A stretch of 64,000 nt of DNA from an uncultured Collinsella sp. (GCA_900541035.1 UQIN01000008.1:30207-94206); one strand, 5' to 3'. Numbered from the stretch's first letter, positions 8,707 through 18,074 are shown. Program-made: numbers and translations. The notes: generated by a model from the letters alone, not told the origin.

Positions 8707-9470
8707 AGGAGCATGCCCCCCGCCACCAGCATGGCAAGCATCGCGAGCTCGGCCCATTGCAGAAACCATCCGGCCAAATCCCCCGTCACCCCGCCGAAGC
8801 GGGACAGGGCAACATGGCGATACCACGCGAGCGCCAAAAGCCCCGCCACCGCCATAAGGGCGCCGACGGCCCGAGCGCACGCGACCATCCCTGCAGCCGA
8901 AGCCGCAGCGAAAGCGCAAAGCGGCACGACGATCGCCGCGCGCTTCTTCGAAGGCGAGAGTCCCGCGGCCATGCCGTCCGCCCGCGCGGCAGGCCAGCAT
9001 TCAACGGCGAGCCCCGAAAGCGCGCGGGAGAACACGAGCGAGCACAGAAGCGCGAGGAACGCCCCCGCCGTAAGCGGCAGCGCGGTGAACAGGGAAAACT
9101 GCAGAATAAGGTACACGACAACACCGATGACCCCGAAGGCGCCCGCCCGCGGGTCGTGCATGATCTCGAGCTTTCGCTCGCGCGGGGCCCAACTTGCAAG
9201 CGCATCGGAGGTGTCGCAGAGCCCGTCTAGGTGGATGCCACCCGTCACCGCCACAGGCAGCGCCACGAGCACGGCCGCGACGATGGTCGCGGGCACGACA
9301 AGCAGGTTAGCCACGTACCCCCACGCCGTCATGAGGAAGCCTTCCGCAAGGCCCACCAGGGGAAACGCGGCAAGCGCATGGGTTGACCCGAAATCGGTCC
9401 AGGCCGATTTCGGGACGGGGATGCGCGAGAACGTTCCGAACGCCGCGCCGATTGCCTCTGCTATCTTCAC
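8703..9470 (-). CDS. cobS: Adenosylcobinamide-GDP ribazoletransferase (cobalamin synthase, CobS)
   Basis: Integral membrane enzyme joining adenosylcobinamide-GDP and alpha-ribazole (phosphate). The 255-residue protein carries the family's acidic signature GGIHLDGLCDTSDAL near residue 65 and several hydrophobic spans; FSRIPVP near the N-terminus is also typical. The GTG start (VKIAEAIGAAFGTF) overlaps the cobU stop as GTGA. Length is usual for CobS. Confidence 0.95.
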   Translation of the reverse strand: MKIAEAIGAAFGTFSRIPVPKSAWTDFGSTHALAAFPLVGLAEGFLMTAWGYVANLLVVPATIVAAVLVALPVAVTGGIHLDGLCDTSDALASWAPRERKLEIMHDPRAGAFGVIGVVVYLILQFSLFTALPLTAGAFLALLCSLVFSRALSGLAVECWPAARADGMAAGLSPSKKRAAIVVPLCAFAAASAAGMVACARAVGALMAVAGLLALAWYRHVALSRFGGVTGDLAGWFLQWAELAMLAMLVAGGMLL

Positions 9471-10015
9471 CTTGTAGGTCCTTCGCCTTTCATCCACACG
9501 GGAATCCCGCATACCACTTCGACTGCGCGGTCGGCCATCGCCGTCACGCCCTCGTTCACGCGCGCGAGCGCGCGCCTCCACGCCTCGGTCCCCTCATCGT
9601 AGCGCATCCCATCGGCGAACACGTCGACGGTGACCACCACCGTATGCACAGCGGCCTGAGCGAGCCGTTCGATGCCTCCGAGCACCTCGCGCGCCGCAGC
9701 GTCGGGGTCACGTGGGGGCAAGCCGCCTTCCGGGAAGAGCTCGTTCGCAACCAGGTTGCCCACGTCCTCCAAAAGAAGCGTGCAGCCGCGCGGAAGCCCG
9801 GGCACTGCAGCGCCCACGTCACGCGTGCGCTCGAGGGTGGAAAACCCCTTGCCCTCGCGCAGCGCCCGATGGCGCGCGATGCGGCGGGCGCCCTCTTCCC
9901 CGAAGGGCTCCATCGTTGCCAGGTACACGCGGGGCCCGTCGTGCCCGAGGCACAGGGACTCGGCGTAGGCGCTCTTGCCGCTCGCGGCGGCGCCGATAAC
10001 GAGCGTCACCGTCAT
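9467..10015 (-). CDS. cobU: Adenosylcobinamide kinase / adenosylcobinamide-phosphate guanylyltransferase (CobU)
   Basis: Activates adenosylcobinamide to the GDP form. The 182-residue protein has a P-loop GAAASGKS at residues 8-15, the RIARHRALREGKGF segment containing the histidine that is guanylylated in this family, LLEDVGNLVANELF, and the closing GIPVWMKGEG. The ATG overlaps the cobT stop (ATGA). It is the canonical CobU of the cluster; a second, divergent CobU-like domain is fused to the phosphatase two genes on. Confidence 0.94.
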   Translation of the reverse strand: MTVTLVIGAAASGKSAYAESLCLGHDGPRVYLATMEPFGEEGARRIARHRALREGKGFSTLERTRDVGAAVPGLPRGCTLLLEDVGNLVANELFPEGGLPPRDPDAAAREVLGGIERLAQAAVHTVVVTVDVFADGMRYDEGTEAWRRALARVNEGVTAMADRAVEVVCGIPVWMKGEGPTR

Positions 10016-11154
10016 TTCCAGGCCTCGAAATGCTCGTAAGCAGCCATGCCGGTCGCCGTGAACGTCTTCCCATCCCGGTACACGCGCAGCGCCGAATCCA
10101 GAAGGGGCAGATACGCCATGGCGCCCGCGCCCTCGCCCAAGTGCATGCCTGCGTCGAGGGGTGCCTTTATGCCGAGCTCGCGAAGGAGCTCCTGGCTTGC
10201 GGGTTCACTTGATGCGTGGGTGCCCACGAGGTAGCCCAAGGCGTTGGAGCACAGGCGCGCCGCGCACAGGGCCGCCGTGCAGGATACTACCCCGTCGAGG
10301 AGCGCCGGAGCCTTCGAGGCCGCGGCCCCCAGGTAGAAGCCGCACATCGCCGCGATGTCGAAGCCGCCCACCTTCGAGAGCACGTCGATCGGGTCGGCGG
10401 GATCGGGCGAGTTCGCGTCGATAGCGCGCTCGACCACGTCGCGCTTGCGCGCGAGTGAGGCGTCCGAGAGCCCCGCGCCGCGCCCGACGAGGCTCCGCGC
10501 GTCCGCCCGGAGGAGCACTGCGGCCACCGCCGCCGAGGTGGTCGTGTTGCCGATGCCCATCTCGCCCGCGACGAGAAGGCGCACGTCGGCGCGGGCAAGC
10601 CCGCACGCGACGGCGATTCCGACCTCGATTGCGCGCACGGCCCCATCGCGAGACATAGCGGCGCCGTGCGCGATGTTGTCGCTCCCCCGCCGCACGTTCG
10701 CGCGCACCATGCGCGCGTCTTCTATGCCCCGGGCCATACCCACGTCGACGGGCACGACCTCGGCACCCGCGAACGCCGCCATGCGGCAGGCACTCGTGGC
10801 CCCCTCGCACATGTTGCGCGCGACGGCTCGCGTCACGTCTTGCCCGCTTTGCGACACGCCTTCGGCAACGACCCCGTTGTCGGAGAAGAATACCGCGAGT
10901 GCACGGGGAAACTCGGCCACCTCGGCGCTCCCCTGAGCCGCGGCGATACACGCGACGGCGTCTTCAAAGTCGCCCAATCCCCGCAAGGGATGCGCGATGG
11001 AGTCCCACTCGGCGTACGCGGCGGCGCGGGCGCACTCGTCTGCGGGCGCGATCCGGGAGAGCGCGGCTTCGAGCACGGCGCCCGGCGCCGACGAGAACGC
11101 GCGCTCGACTTCCTCGCGGATGCAGGCCAACGCGGTTTCGGTTGCTTCAGCCAT
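10012..11154 (-). CDS. cobT: Nicotinate-nucleotide--dimethylbenzimidazole phosphoribosyltransferase (CobT)
   Basis: Makes the alpha-riboside phosphate of the lower-ligand base. The 380-residue protein has FFSDNGVVAEGVSQ, GEMGIGNTTTSAAV and, at the C-terminal side, GMHLGEGAGA containing the catalytic glutamate of the family. The ATG at 11154 overlaps the end of cbiA by 8 bases. No gene for lower-ligand synthesis (bluB or bza) lies in the window, so the base would come from elsewhere. Confidence 0.95.
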   Translation of the reverse strand: MAEATETALACIREEVERAFSSAPGAVLEAALSRIAPADECARAAAYAEWDSIAHPLRGLGDFEDAVACIAAAQGSAEVAEFPRALAVFFSDNGVVAEGVSQSGQDVTRAVARNMCEGATSACRMAAFAGAEVVPVDVGMARGIEDARMVRANVRRGSDNIAHGAAMSRDGAVRAIEVGIAVACGLARADVRLLVAGEMGIGNTTTSAAVAAVLLRADARSLVGRGAGLSDASLARKRDVVERAIDANSPDPADPIDVLSKVGGFDIAAMCGFYLGAAASKAPALLDGVVSCTAALCAARLCSNALGYLVGTHASSEPASQELLRELGIKAPLDAGMHLGEGAGAMAYLPLLDSALRVYRDGKTFTATGMAAYEHFEAWK

Positions 11155-12529
11155 GCCGTCTCCTCTCTGCGAACGACGCTGCGGCAGACGCGAACGTGCG
11201 CGCAACGTCGGGGTTCGCAGGATAGTACACATGCGGGAAGCCCGCAACCAGGGACGGGGTGGTCGTCATGCACGGCCAGCCCTTGTCGCGCCGGGGCTTC
11301 TGCGCCCAGAAGTCGCCGCCCGGGCAGGTGGACTGCCAGTAGTGGAACTCGTGCGCGCGGATGCGTGTGCCGCGCGGCCCGTAGAGCCCGTCGCGTTGGG
11401 AAGTGAGCTCCACGTACCCGAAATGGGACAGCCTTCCCCCGTTCTCGCTTGCGCCTTCAAGGGCGCCCGCAACAGGCCAGCGCCGCCCCTCGCTATCGGC
11501 GATTTCACGCTGCAGGTACAGAAACCCACCGCATTCGGCGACCGTCGGCATGCCGGATTCCACCGCGCGCCGCACCGCCTCGCGCATAGGCGCGTTCTCG
11601 GAGAGCTGCCGCGCATGGAGCTCCGGGTAGCCGCCTCCCAGATAGAGGGCGCTTGTCCCCCGGGGCAACTCACTATCACACAAGGGGCTGAAAAAGGCCA
11701 GCTCGCAACCCAGGTCCTCGAGCGCGCGCAGGTTCTCCTCGTAGTAGAACGAGAACGCCTCGTCACGGGCGACGGCGACGATGGGCCGCGCTCCCGCGAT
11801 CGGCTCCAACCGGTAAGGTTCCTCGCGGATATCGGGTGCCGTCGCCGCTGTTTCGAGCAAGCGGTCGACGTCGACGGTCTTTTCCACCAGCTCGGCCATC
11901 TTGTCGATGCGCGCGGAGAGCTGCTCGACCTCGTCGGCGGTCACAAGCCCCAGATGCCGGCTTTCGAGCGAGAACGCCTCGTCGGCGGGGATATTCCCCA
12001 AAACCGCGACGCCCGTGTGCTTCTCGATCGCAGGCGCCGCGTAGGCGCAGGCAGCGGCGCTCGTCTTGTTCAACACGACGCCGCGCACGTTCGCACAAGG
12101 CAGGAACTCGGCGATGCCGCGGATTACGGCGGCGAGCGATAAAGACGCCCCGCGCCCGTTCACCACTAAAACGACCGGCGTTTCCGTGTCGCGCGCAACC
12201 TGGTAGCTGCTCGCGTCGGCCACGCCGGGCGCCATGCCGTCGTAGAAGCCCATGACCCCCTCGAGCACCGCGACATCCGCACTCGCGGCGCCGCGTGCGA
12301 GCAGGGCGCGCAGCGTCGGGGCGTCGGTGAAGAAGCCGTCTAAGTTGCCCGAGCGCGCACCCACGACGCGACGATGAAAGAGCGGGTCAATGTAGTCGGG
12401 GCCGCATTTGAAGGCCGCGCATGCAAGGCCGCGGCGTGCGAGCGCGCGCAGGAGCGCGCACGTAACGACCGTCTTGCCGCTCCCGCTCGAGGGCGCAGCG
12501 ACCATGAAGCGCGGGATGGTCGTGCTCAC
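11147..12529 (-). CDS. cbiA: Cobyrinate a,c-diamide synthase (CbiA/CobB)
   Basis: Glutamine- and ATP-dependent amidation of the a and c side chains. The 460-residue protein has a P-loop APSSGSGKT near residue 10, the FKCGPDYIDP motif near 37, and a C-terminal glutaminase domain with the nucleophile in AECGGFLYLQ and the histidine region HEFHYW. The GTG start (VSTTIPRFMVAAPSS) overlaps the cbiET stop as GTGA. Length is normal. Confidence 0.95.
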   Translation of the reverse strand: MSTTIPRFMVAAPSSGSGKTVVTCALLRALARRGLACAAFKCGPDYIDPLFHRRVVGARSGNLDGFFTDAPTLRALLARGAASADVAVLEGVMGFYDGMAPGVADASSYQVARDTETPVVLVVNGRGASLSLAAVIRGIAEFLPCANVRGVVLNKTSAAACAYAAPAIEKHTGVAVLGNIPADEAFSLESRHLGLVTADEVEQLSARIDKMAELVEKTVDVDRLLETAATAPDIREEPYRLEPIAGARPIVAVARDEAFSFYYEENLRALEDLGCELAFFSPLCDSELPRGTSALYLGGGYPELHARQLSENAPMREAVRRAVESGMPTVAECGGFLYLQREIADSEGRRWPVAGALEGASENGGRLSHFGYVELTSQRDGLYGPRGTRIRAHEFHYWQSTCPGGDFWAQKPRRDKGWPCMTTTPSLVAGFPHVYYPANPDVARTFASAAASFAERRRHG

Positions 12530-13875
12530 CGGGCGCCGCCTTCCCCACCTGCACCACGCGCGCTGACGAGGAACACGGGGTTTTGCGCCTTCATAAGATG
12601 GTGCGAGCCTACAGCCTCGGCGCGGGCGGCCGACACCTGGCACGCCTCGAACCCCTTAAAGCGCGAACCCGAGAGGAGCGCGCACGCCTCGGTGAGCGTC
12701 TCAACGGTGACGCATGGCACACACAGGCGAACCTGCGAGTTTTTCTCGAGCGCCGCCTCCACGATGGAGGGAAGCTCACCCGCGCTCCCGCCGACGAACA
12801 CGGCGTCGGGGACGGGCAGTTTCGCGAGCGCTTCGGGGGCGACACCGGGGACCGCATGCACGTTGCCGCAGCCGAATGCATCCGCGTTCTCTCGGATGAG
12901 CCGCACGCCGGCCGCGTTGCGCTCGACCGCCCATACCGACCCCACTCGCGCGACGAGCGCCGCCTCGATCGACACGCTCCCCGTGCCGGCGCCGACGTCC
13001 CACACGGTGTCGGTCGCGGTAAGGCGCAGCTTCGCGAGCGCGACGGCGCGCACCTCCTGCTTGGTCATGGGAACGTCGCCGCGGATGAAGAGCTCGTCGG
13101 GAATGCCCGAGGAAGCGTACGGCCAGCGGGAGCTCGCGGCGCGGGATGCGCCCGCAGAGTCCGCCGCGGAAGAAGCCGCCGTGGGCGCAGACGCACCGGC
13201 AGGCGCCTCAGAGGCTACGCTAGAGCCCGCGGGCGAGCCGGCGCCGCCTGCGAACTCGATAAGCATCACGTTCAAGTCGTCGAACGTCTGACCTGCAATT
13301 TCACTTGCGGTCGCGCAGGTGATGCGCTCCTCGGGGTACGACAGGCGCTCGGCCACCGTCACGCGCGCGTCCCCGAAGCCCGCATGCACAAGCTCACCCG
13401 AAAGCCGCGAGGGGTCTTCCCCGCCCGACGTGACGAGGAAGAGTTCACCTGCGCGCTCGGCCTCGGCCACGATGTCGCACGCCACGCCGTGAGCGCTCGC
13501 GAAGCGCCAATCCTGCCATGGACGCGCGAGGCGCGCGGCGAGATACGACGCTGAGCTTATGCCGGGAATGACGCGCACGTCCACCTGCGCGTCGCCGGAG
13601 AGCGCCTCCACCAGGCGGCGCGCGCCACTGAACAGCCCCACATCGCCCGTCATCACGACCACGGCGCGCTGCCACGACGCCGCATCGGTGAGCGCGGCGA
13701 CGATGTCCGCCGTCTTCACGAGCTCGCATCTCACCACGTCGGGCGGCACGTCGATGCCGGCAAGCGCGCGATGAGCGCCGATGACCACATCGGCGATGTC
13801 GATCGCGTCGAGCGCCGCGCGCGAGAGCAAGTCGGGGTTTCCGGGCCCCGCCCCGATTATCGTTACCTTTCGCAT
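12526..13875 (-). CDS. cbiET: Cobalt-precorrin-7 C5-methyltransferase / C15-methyltransferase-decarboxylase fusion (CbiET, CobL type)
   Basis: Two methyltransferases in one 449-residue chain. The CbiE half (about 1-208) has GAGPGNPDLLS at the start and VIPGISSASYLAARL near 102. The CbiT half (about 255-449) has DELFIRGDVPMTKQEVR and the SAM-binding VWDVGAGTGSVSIE at 291-304. Between them (about 209-252) is a low-complexity linker rich in Ala, Ser and Gly, longer than in most CobL proteins. The ATG lies inside the last codons of cbiH, a 13-base overlap. Confidence 0.95.
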   Translation of the reverse strand: MRKVTIIGAGPGNPDLLSRAALDAIDIADVVIGAHRALAGIDVPPDVVRCELVKTADIVAALTDAASWQRAVVVMTGDVGLFSGARRLVEALSGDAQVDVRVIPGISSASYLAARLARPWQDWRFASAHGVACDIVAEAERAGELFLVTSGGEDPSRLSGELVHAGFGDARVTVAERLSYPEERITCATASEIAGQTFDDLNVMLIEFAGGAGSPAGSSVASEAPAGASAPTAASSAADSAGASRAASSRWPYASSGIPDELFIRGDVPMTKQEVRAVALAKLRLTATDTVWDVGAGTGSVSIEAALVARVGSVWAVERNAAGVRLIRENADAFGCGNVHAVPGVAPEALAKLPVPDAVFVGGSAGELPSIVEAALEKNSQVRLCVPCVTVETLTEACALLSGSRFKGFEACQVSAARAEAVGSHHLMKAQNPVFLVSARGAGGEGGAR

Positions 13876-14606
13876 GGAATCTCCCGATACCCGCGCGGCG
13901 TGACCATACGGCCGCCTACGCGCTTCGTGTCCGCGTTGCCGACGAACACGGTGGTGAACATGTCGGCGTCGAGCTCCCCCAGCTCGGAGAGCCTGCACAT
14001 GCCCGACTGCTGCCCCTCGCGCCCGATGTTGCGTACCCAGCCGCAGAGCGTGTCGGGGGCCTTCCATTCGAGCATAATCTTCGCCGCGCGCGAGAGCCTG
14101 TCGGCGCGCTTTCTGCTGCGCGGGTTGTACAAACAGATGCAGAAGTCGGCGCTCGCCACGGCGGCGAGCCTGCGCTCGATGACCTCCCACGGCGTGAGCA
14201 GGTCGGAGAGCGACACGACCGCGAAGTCGTGGGCAAGCGGGGCGCCGAGCACCGCCGACCCGCTCTGAGCCGCGGTGGCCCCGGAGATAACTTCCACGTC
14301 TACATCGGGGTAGTCCTCCGCAAGCTCCAGCACGGGGCTCGCCATGCCGTAAACGCCCGCGTCACCGCTGCACACGAGCGCCACGGCTTCTCCGCTCTGC
14401 GCGCGCGAAAGCGCCAGACGGCACCGTTCGACCTCGTGCATCATCGGCGTCGCGAGATGCGCCGCGTCGGGCACGGCGGCAAGCGCGAGCTCCACGTATT
14501 TCGTGTACCCAACAACGATGTCGGCCGCCTCGAGCGCGCGCCGAGCCGCAATCGTCATGCCGTCGGGGCCGCCCGGGCCGATCCCCACCACGAAGAGCTT
14601 TCCCAT
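13863..14606 (-). CDS. cbiH: Cobalt-factor III C17-methyltransferase (CbiH/CobJ)
   Basis: SAM-dependent ring-contracting methyltransferase. The 247-residue protein has the tetrapyrrole methyltransferase start GIGPGGPDGMT, LVCSGDAGVYGMA near residue 85, and CICLYNPRSRKRADRL, characteristic of CobJ/CbiH. The ATG at 14606 is preferred over a GTG one codon upstream because AGGAG is then five bases away. It overlaps the cbiG stop. A ferredoxin-like extension found in some CbiH proteins is absent. Confidence 0.95.
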   Translation of the reverse strand: MGKLFVVGIGPGGPDGMTIAARRALEAADIVVGYTKYVELALAAVPDAAHLATPMMHEVERCRLALSRAQSGEAVALVCSGDAGVYGMASPVLELAEDYPDVDVEVISGATAAQSGSAVLGAPLAHDFAVVSLSDLLTPWEVIERRLAAVASADFCICLYNPRSRKRADRLSRAAKIMLEWKAPDTLCGWVRNIGREGQQSGMCRLSELGELDADMFTTVFVGNADTKRVGGRMVTPRGYREIPCER

Positions 14607-15739
14607 CACCGCTCCTTAAACGAAAGTTCGATAGATACTTTGGAAAACGCGACGGTCACGCCGCCGTGAGCGAGCTTCGGGAAGATAAGTTTGCCCCCGC
14701 CCGCGAGCGCCGCGCGCTCGCACACATTGTCGACCCCCACCGTCGCGCGCACGAAATCAGATGGCGAAACGCTGCCTTCGACCTGCGACAACTCCTCTGC
14801 GGAATACGTCGCAAGCGGGATATTGCGCGCGCGGCAGAAGGCGAGCAGACCCTCCTCGTGCGCCTTCACGTCGATCGTCGCCGCCTCGCGCACGGCCAAA
14901 GGCGAGATGCCCGCCTGCCCGCACGCGAGAAGAAACGCCTCCCCGATCGCTTCGGCGCACGCACCGCGACGGCACCCTATGCCCGCAACGATACAGGGCA
15001 CGACAAGGCGAAGCGGCTCGGGCGCAGGCGCCTGCACCCGCATGCCCGCCGGCATCCCCGTCTCACCGGCGGGCACGACCTCGTCCGTTGTCTCCGCCGC
15101 GCGAACGAACGCGCCTGCATTCGCGCCAGCGAACGGCGACACGACGATATCGGCCCGAGCGCGGTCGGACGCAATGTCTACCCCCTCAGGCGGCTGTCCC
15201 GAAATCGGCATGTCGGAATAGAGTGCCACGCGCCCGCCCGAAAGCAGCCGCGCCGACACTCGCTTGATGGCCTCGGGATTCGAAACGGCGAGCCCCGCAC
15301 AGCGCGCCCACGTATCCACCGCCCACACGCCGCGGACGTCGGTCGCCGTGGTGATGACGGGGATGGCCCCTACCGCGCGGGCCACAGTTTGCGCAAGCTC
15401 GTTCGCACCGCCCAAATGCCCCGACAAAAGCGGGACGGCAAAGCGCCCCGCCTCGTCAATCACCACAACCGCGGAATCGGTTGCCTTCGAAGCGACATGC
15501 GGCGCGATCGCCCGCACGGCGATGCCCGCCGCGCCCACGAACAGAAGCGCGTCCGACGCTTCCCACGCGAGCGCCGTCCATGCGCGCAGGTCGGCCTTCC
15601 CCTCGCCGAACCCGCGCGAAACGGAAACGTCCCAGCCAGGGTCGTCTTCACCTGTCTGTGCGCAATCGGAAAGCGCGTGTGCGGTGCGCACCGCCAACGC
15701 ATACCCCCTCTCAGTGAACGCTATGCAGGAAACCCTCAT
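14606..15739 (-). CDS. cbiG: Cobalt-precorrin-5A hydrolase (CbiG)
   Basis: Opens the lactone ring and releases the C20 unit as acetaldehyde, a step specific to the anaerobic route. The 377-residue protein has the central motif LLSGHLGGANELA and the C-terminal domain start IVAGIGCRRGACAEAI, then IPLATYSAEEL near the end. Its ATG directly follows the stop of the cbiL remnant (TAG then ATG). Its substrate requires the C20 methyl group that CbiL would add, so the loss of CbiL bears directly on it. Confidence 0.95.
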   Translation of the reverse strand: MRVSCIAFTERGYALAVRTAHALSDCAQTGEDDPGWDVSVSRGFGEGKADLRAWTALAWEASDALLFVGAAGIAVRAIAPHVASKATDSAVVVIDEAGRFAVPLLSGHLGGANELAQTVARAVGAIPVITTATDVRGVWAVDTWARCAGLAVSNPEAIKRVSARLLSGGRVALYSDMPISGQPPEGVDIASDRARADIVVSPFAGANAGAFVRAAETTDEVVPAGETGMPAGMRVQAPAPEPLRLVVPCIVAGIGCRRGACAEAIGEAFLLACGQAGISPLAVREAATIDVKAHEEGLLAFCRARNIPLATYSAEELSQVEGSVSPSDFVRATVGVDNVCERAALAGGGKLIFPKLAHGGVTVAFSKVSIELSFKER

Positions 15740-15973
15740 CTAGCGCACCACCATCGTCGAGAAGTAGCTGCCCCGATCGGGCACATCGTCGAGCGAGCGG
15801 TACACGCGCTCGCCCGGAAGCCCACAGTCCTCTACAAGCTCGGCACCGTCGAAGGCACCCTCCTCGCAAAGGAAGCGCTTCGTGTCCGCAAGCGAGCGGC
15901 GCGCCTTCATGACCACCTTCGTCCCCGGCCAGCCGATTGCACGGCGCACCCCGTACAGAACGCCTTTACTCAT
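15740..15973 (-). pseudogene. cbiL: cbiL (C20-methyltransferase) remnant with internal deletion
   Basis: A 77-residue frame. It starts MSKGVLYGV, like the N-terminus of CbiL/CobI, then passes within a few residues to TKVVMKARRSLADTKRFL and ends ERVYRSLDDVPDRGSYFSTMVVR, which is like the end of the same family. Full-length enzymes have about 230-240 residues; the missing middle holds the GPGDPE, TGDP and SAM-binding segments, so catalysis is not possible. Frame is kept and the overlaps with cbiD (start at 15973 inside the cbiD end) and cbiG are normal, as expected for a clean in-frame deletion in an intact operon, or for a collapsed assembly. Confidence 0.75.
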
Positions 15974-17150
15974 ACGTCGCCCCCAATTTCCTGATAACTG
16001 CATCGGCGCCCGACGTGCGGAAAAGCTCGCGGCGCTCGGCGTCGAACACGACCGCGGCGATGTCGCATGCGCCCGCCGCGCGGCGGCGCAACCTGTCCTC
16101 GATTGCCGCAGCGAGCGAGGCGCGCGCAGCGTCCCCCACGCCGGCGGCCTCGATTACCTCGAGCGCCGCCGTGGTCGTGACCGACGACAGGATCTCACGC
16201 ACGGTCTTCGCGCCCGCGCCGGCCAAGGCCGCGTGGGCGGCCAGAATCTCCGCGCGGCAGTCGGCGGTACGCGAATGGGTGTCCATGATGCCGCCCGCGA
16301 CCTTCACCAACTTGCCGATGTGTCCCACAAGAAGGACATTAGTAAATCCCTCGCGAACGCAGCAATCAATCGCATCGCCCACAAAGTTGGAGATAAAGAC
16401 CACCGGCGCACCGTTTAGGTGGAAATGCCCCGAGATGAACTGCCCGCCGTAGTTGCCGGGCGTGAGCACGACTCCGCGCCGCCCCATAGCCGCATGCTGC
16501 CGAATCTCGAGCTCGATGCTGTCGCGCAAAGCAGCGAGGCTGCGCGGCTCGACGATGCCCGTCGTGCCCAGGATGGAGATGCCGTCCTTTATCCCCAGGT
16601 GCGGGTTGAAGGTCTTTTCGGCAAGGGCAACACCCTCGGGTACCGAAATCGTCACAGCAATATTTCCAGAAAAGCCGTGCGCGGCGCACACCTCGCGCAC
16701 CGCCGAAGTGATCATCGCGCGCGGCGTCGCGTTGATGGCGGCCGCCCCCACCGGCTGCTCGAGCCCGGGCAACATCACGCGCCCCACGCCCACGCCGCCA
16801 TCGACGGAAACTTCCGATTCGCGCGCGGGCACGCCCTTGCTGCCCGCAGCGCCCGCGCCCGAGCCCGCATGTTCCACGCGCGCGTACACGAGCACGCCGT
16901 CGGTCACATCGGCATCGTCGCCTGCGTCCTTTCGCACGGCGCACTGGGCGCACCCCTCGCCGATGCATGCGTCGACCACGTCCACCTCGACGGGCAGCCC
17001 GCCGGGGGTGACGATCGACACGCGGCCGACGGGCTTTCGCGACAAGAGCATCTCGCAGGCCGCCTTCGCCGCGAGCGCGGCGCAGCTCCCCGTGGTGTAG
17101 CCGCAGCGCAGGCGGGTCGTCCCGGTATATATGTAGTGCTCGAAGGCCAC
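15966..17150 (-). CDS. cbiD: Cobalt-precorrin-5B C1-methyltransferase (CbiD)
   Basis: C1 methylation in the anaerobic route. The 394-residue protein has the family signature RCGYTTGSCAALAAKAA near residue 14, VPEGVALAEKTFNPHLGI, SILGTTGIVEP and LVGHIGKLVKVAGGIMDTHS. The GTG start at 17150 lies two bases after the cbiF stop; a longer upstream frame runs through cbiF and is a shadow. A Gly/Ala-rich insertion around residues 105-125 is slightly unusual. The presence of CbiD, CbiG and CbiK defines the early-cobalt-insertion pathway. Confidence 0.95.
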   Translation of the reverse strand: MAFEHYIYTGTTRLRCGYTTGSCAALAAKAACEMLLSRKPVGRVSIVTPGGLPVEVDVVDACIGEGCAQCAVRKDAGDDADVTDGVLVYARVEHAGSGAGAAGSKGVPARESEVSVDGGVGVGRVMLPGLEQPVGAAAINATPRAMITSAVREVCAAHGFSGNIAVTISVPEGVALAEKTFNPHLGIKDGISILGTTGIVEPRSLAALRDSIELEIRQHAAMGRRGVVLTPGNYGGQFISGHFHLNGAPVVFISNFVGDAIDCCVREGFTNVLLVGHIGKLVKVAGGIMDTHSRTADCRAEILAAHAALAGAGAKTVREILSSVTTTAALEVIEAAGVGDAARASLAAAIEDRLRRRAAGACDIAAVVFDAERRELFRTSGADAVIRKLGATYE

Positions 17151-17151
17151 G

Positions 17152-17943
17152 CTAGCTGCTCGCCTTCCGATACCCCGTGGCAAACGAAGGGTCATAAAGC
17201 TTGCTGCGCTCGTAGGACTCCGCTTGCGCGCCGTCGTGCGCAAGTCCGCCGCGAGCTCCGAGCACGCGGCCCACCACCACGAGCGCCGTGCGGTCGATGC
17301 CCTCTCGCGCGCCCGCATCGGCGAGCGTGCCCACTGTGCATCGCACCACGCGCTCCTCAGGCCAGGTCGCCTTGTACACGAGCGCCGCCGGCTCATTGGA
17401 GCTGCGGCCCGCGGCCAAAAGCTCGGCGGAAAGCTCGGCGAGCATACCCGAGCTCAGGAAGATGACCATAGTCGAGCCGCTTTCCGCCATGGTGCGCATG
17501 CCCTCGCCCGCGGGCATGGGGGTGCGTCCGGAAAGCCGCGTGATCACGACCGACTGGCTGATTCCCGGCAGCGTGTATTCCTGGCGAAGCGCCGCCGCGG
17601 CACCGCAAAAGCTCGACACGCCGGGCACCACCTCGTAGTCCACGCCGCGCGCGTCGAGCGCGTCCATCTGCTCCTGGATGGCGCCGTACAGGCACGGGTC
17701 GCCCGTGTGCAGGCGCACCACTTCCTCGCCCCGTGCATCCGCCGCGCACATCACGTCGAGCACTTCCTCCAAGGTCATGTGCGCGCTGTCGTAGACGACG
17801 CAGGATTCCTTGCACTCGGCGAGCAGCTCGGGGTTCACAAGGCTCCCCGCCCAAACGACCACGTCGGCCGCGCGCAGAAGGCGCGCCCCGCGCAGCGTGA
17901 TAAGGTCGGCGGCGCCCGAGCCTGCGCCAACGATATGAATCAT
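17152..17943 (-). CDS. cbiF: Cobalt-precorrin-4 C11-methyltransferase (CbiF/CobM)
   Basis: First gene of the minus-strand operon. The 263-residue protein has the methyltransferase start IHIVGAGSGAADLITLRG (with Ser where Pro is common), the CobM marker WAGSLVNPELL, RLHTGDPCLYGA and VPGVSSFCGAAAAL. The ATG at 17943 has AAGG upstream; an in-frame extension to 18087 has no family resemblance. The leader between it and the divergent cbiK gene shows no riboswitch on this strand. Confidence 0.95.
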   Translation of the reverse strand: MIHIVGAGSGAADLITLRGARLLRAADVVVWAGSLVNPELLAECKESCVVYDSAHMTLEEVLDVMCAADARGEEVVRLHTGDPCLYGAIQEQMDALDARGVDYEVVPGVSSFCGAAAALRQEYTLPGISQSVVITRLSGRTPMPAGEGMRTMAESGSTMVIFLSSGMLAELSAELLAAGRSSNEPAALVYKATWPEERVVRCTVGTLADAGAREGIDRTALVVVGRVLGARGGLAHDGAQAESYERSKLYDPSFATGYRKASS

Positions 17944-18074
17944 CCGAGCCTTCCCTTCCCGTTTCTCATCGCAACCGTTTACGCCGCCATTCGCGCAGCG
18001 GACAAAACACGGCGCCTGCGGCGGCAATCGGCGCAAATACGCAGGCAGGAGGCGCAATGCCGCCCGCCCTGACT

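Noticed and set aside
17944..18074. Search for a second cobalamin riboswitch ahead of cbiF on the minus strand
   Set aside because: No GGGAA-GGTG-AATCC core or B12 box is seen on that strand.
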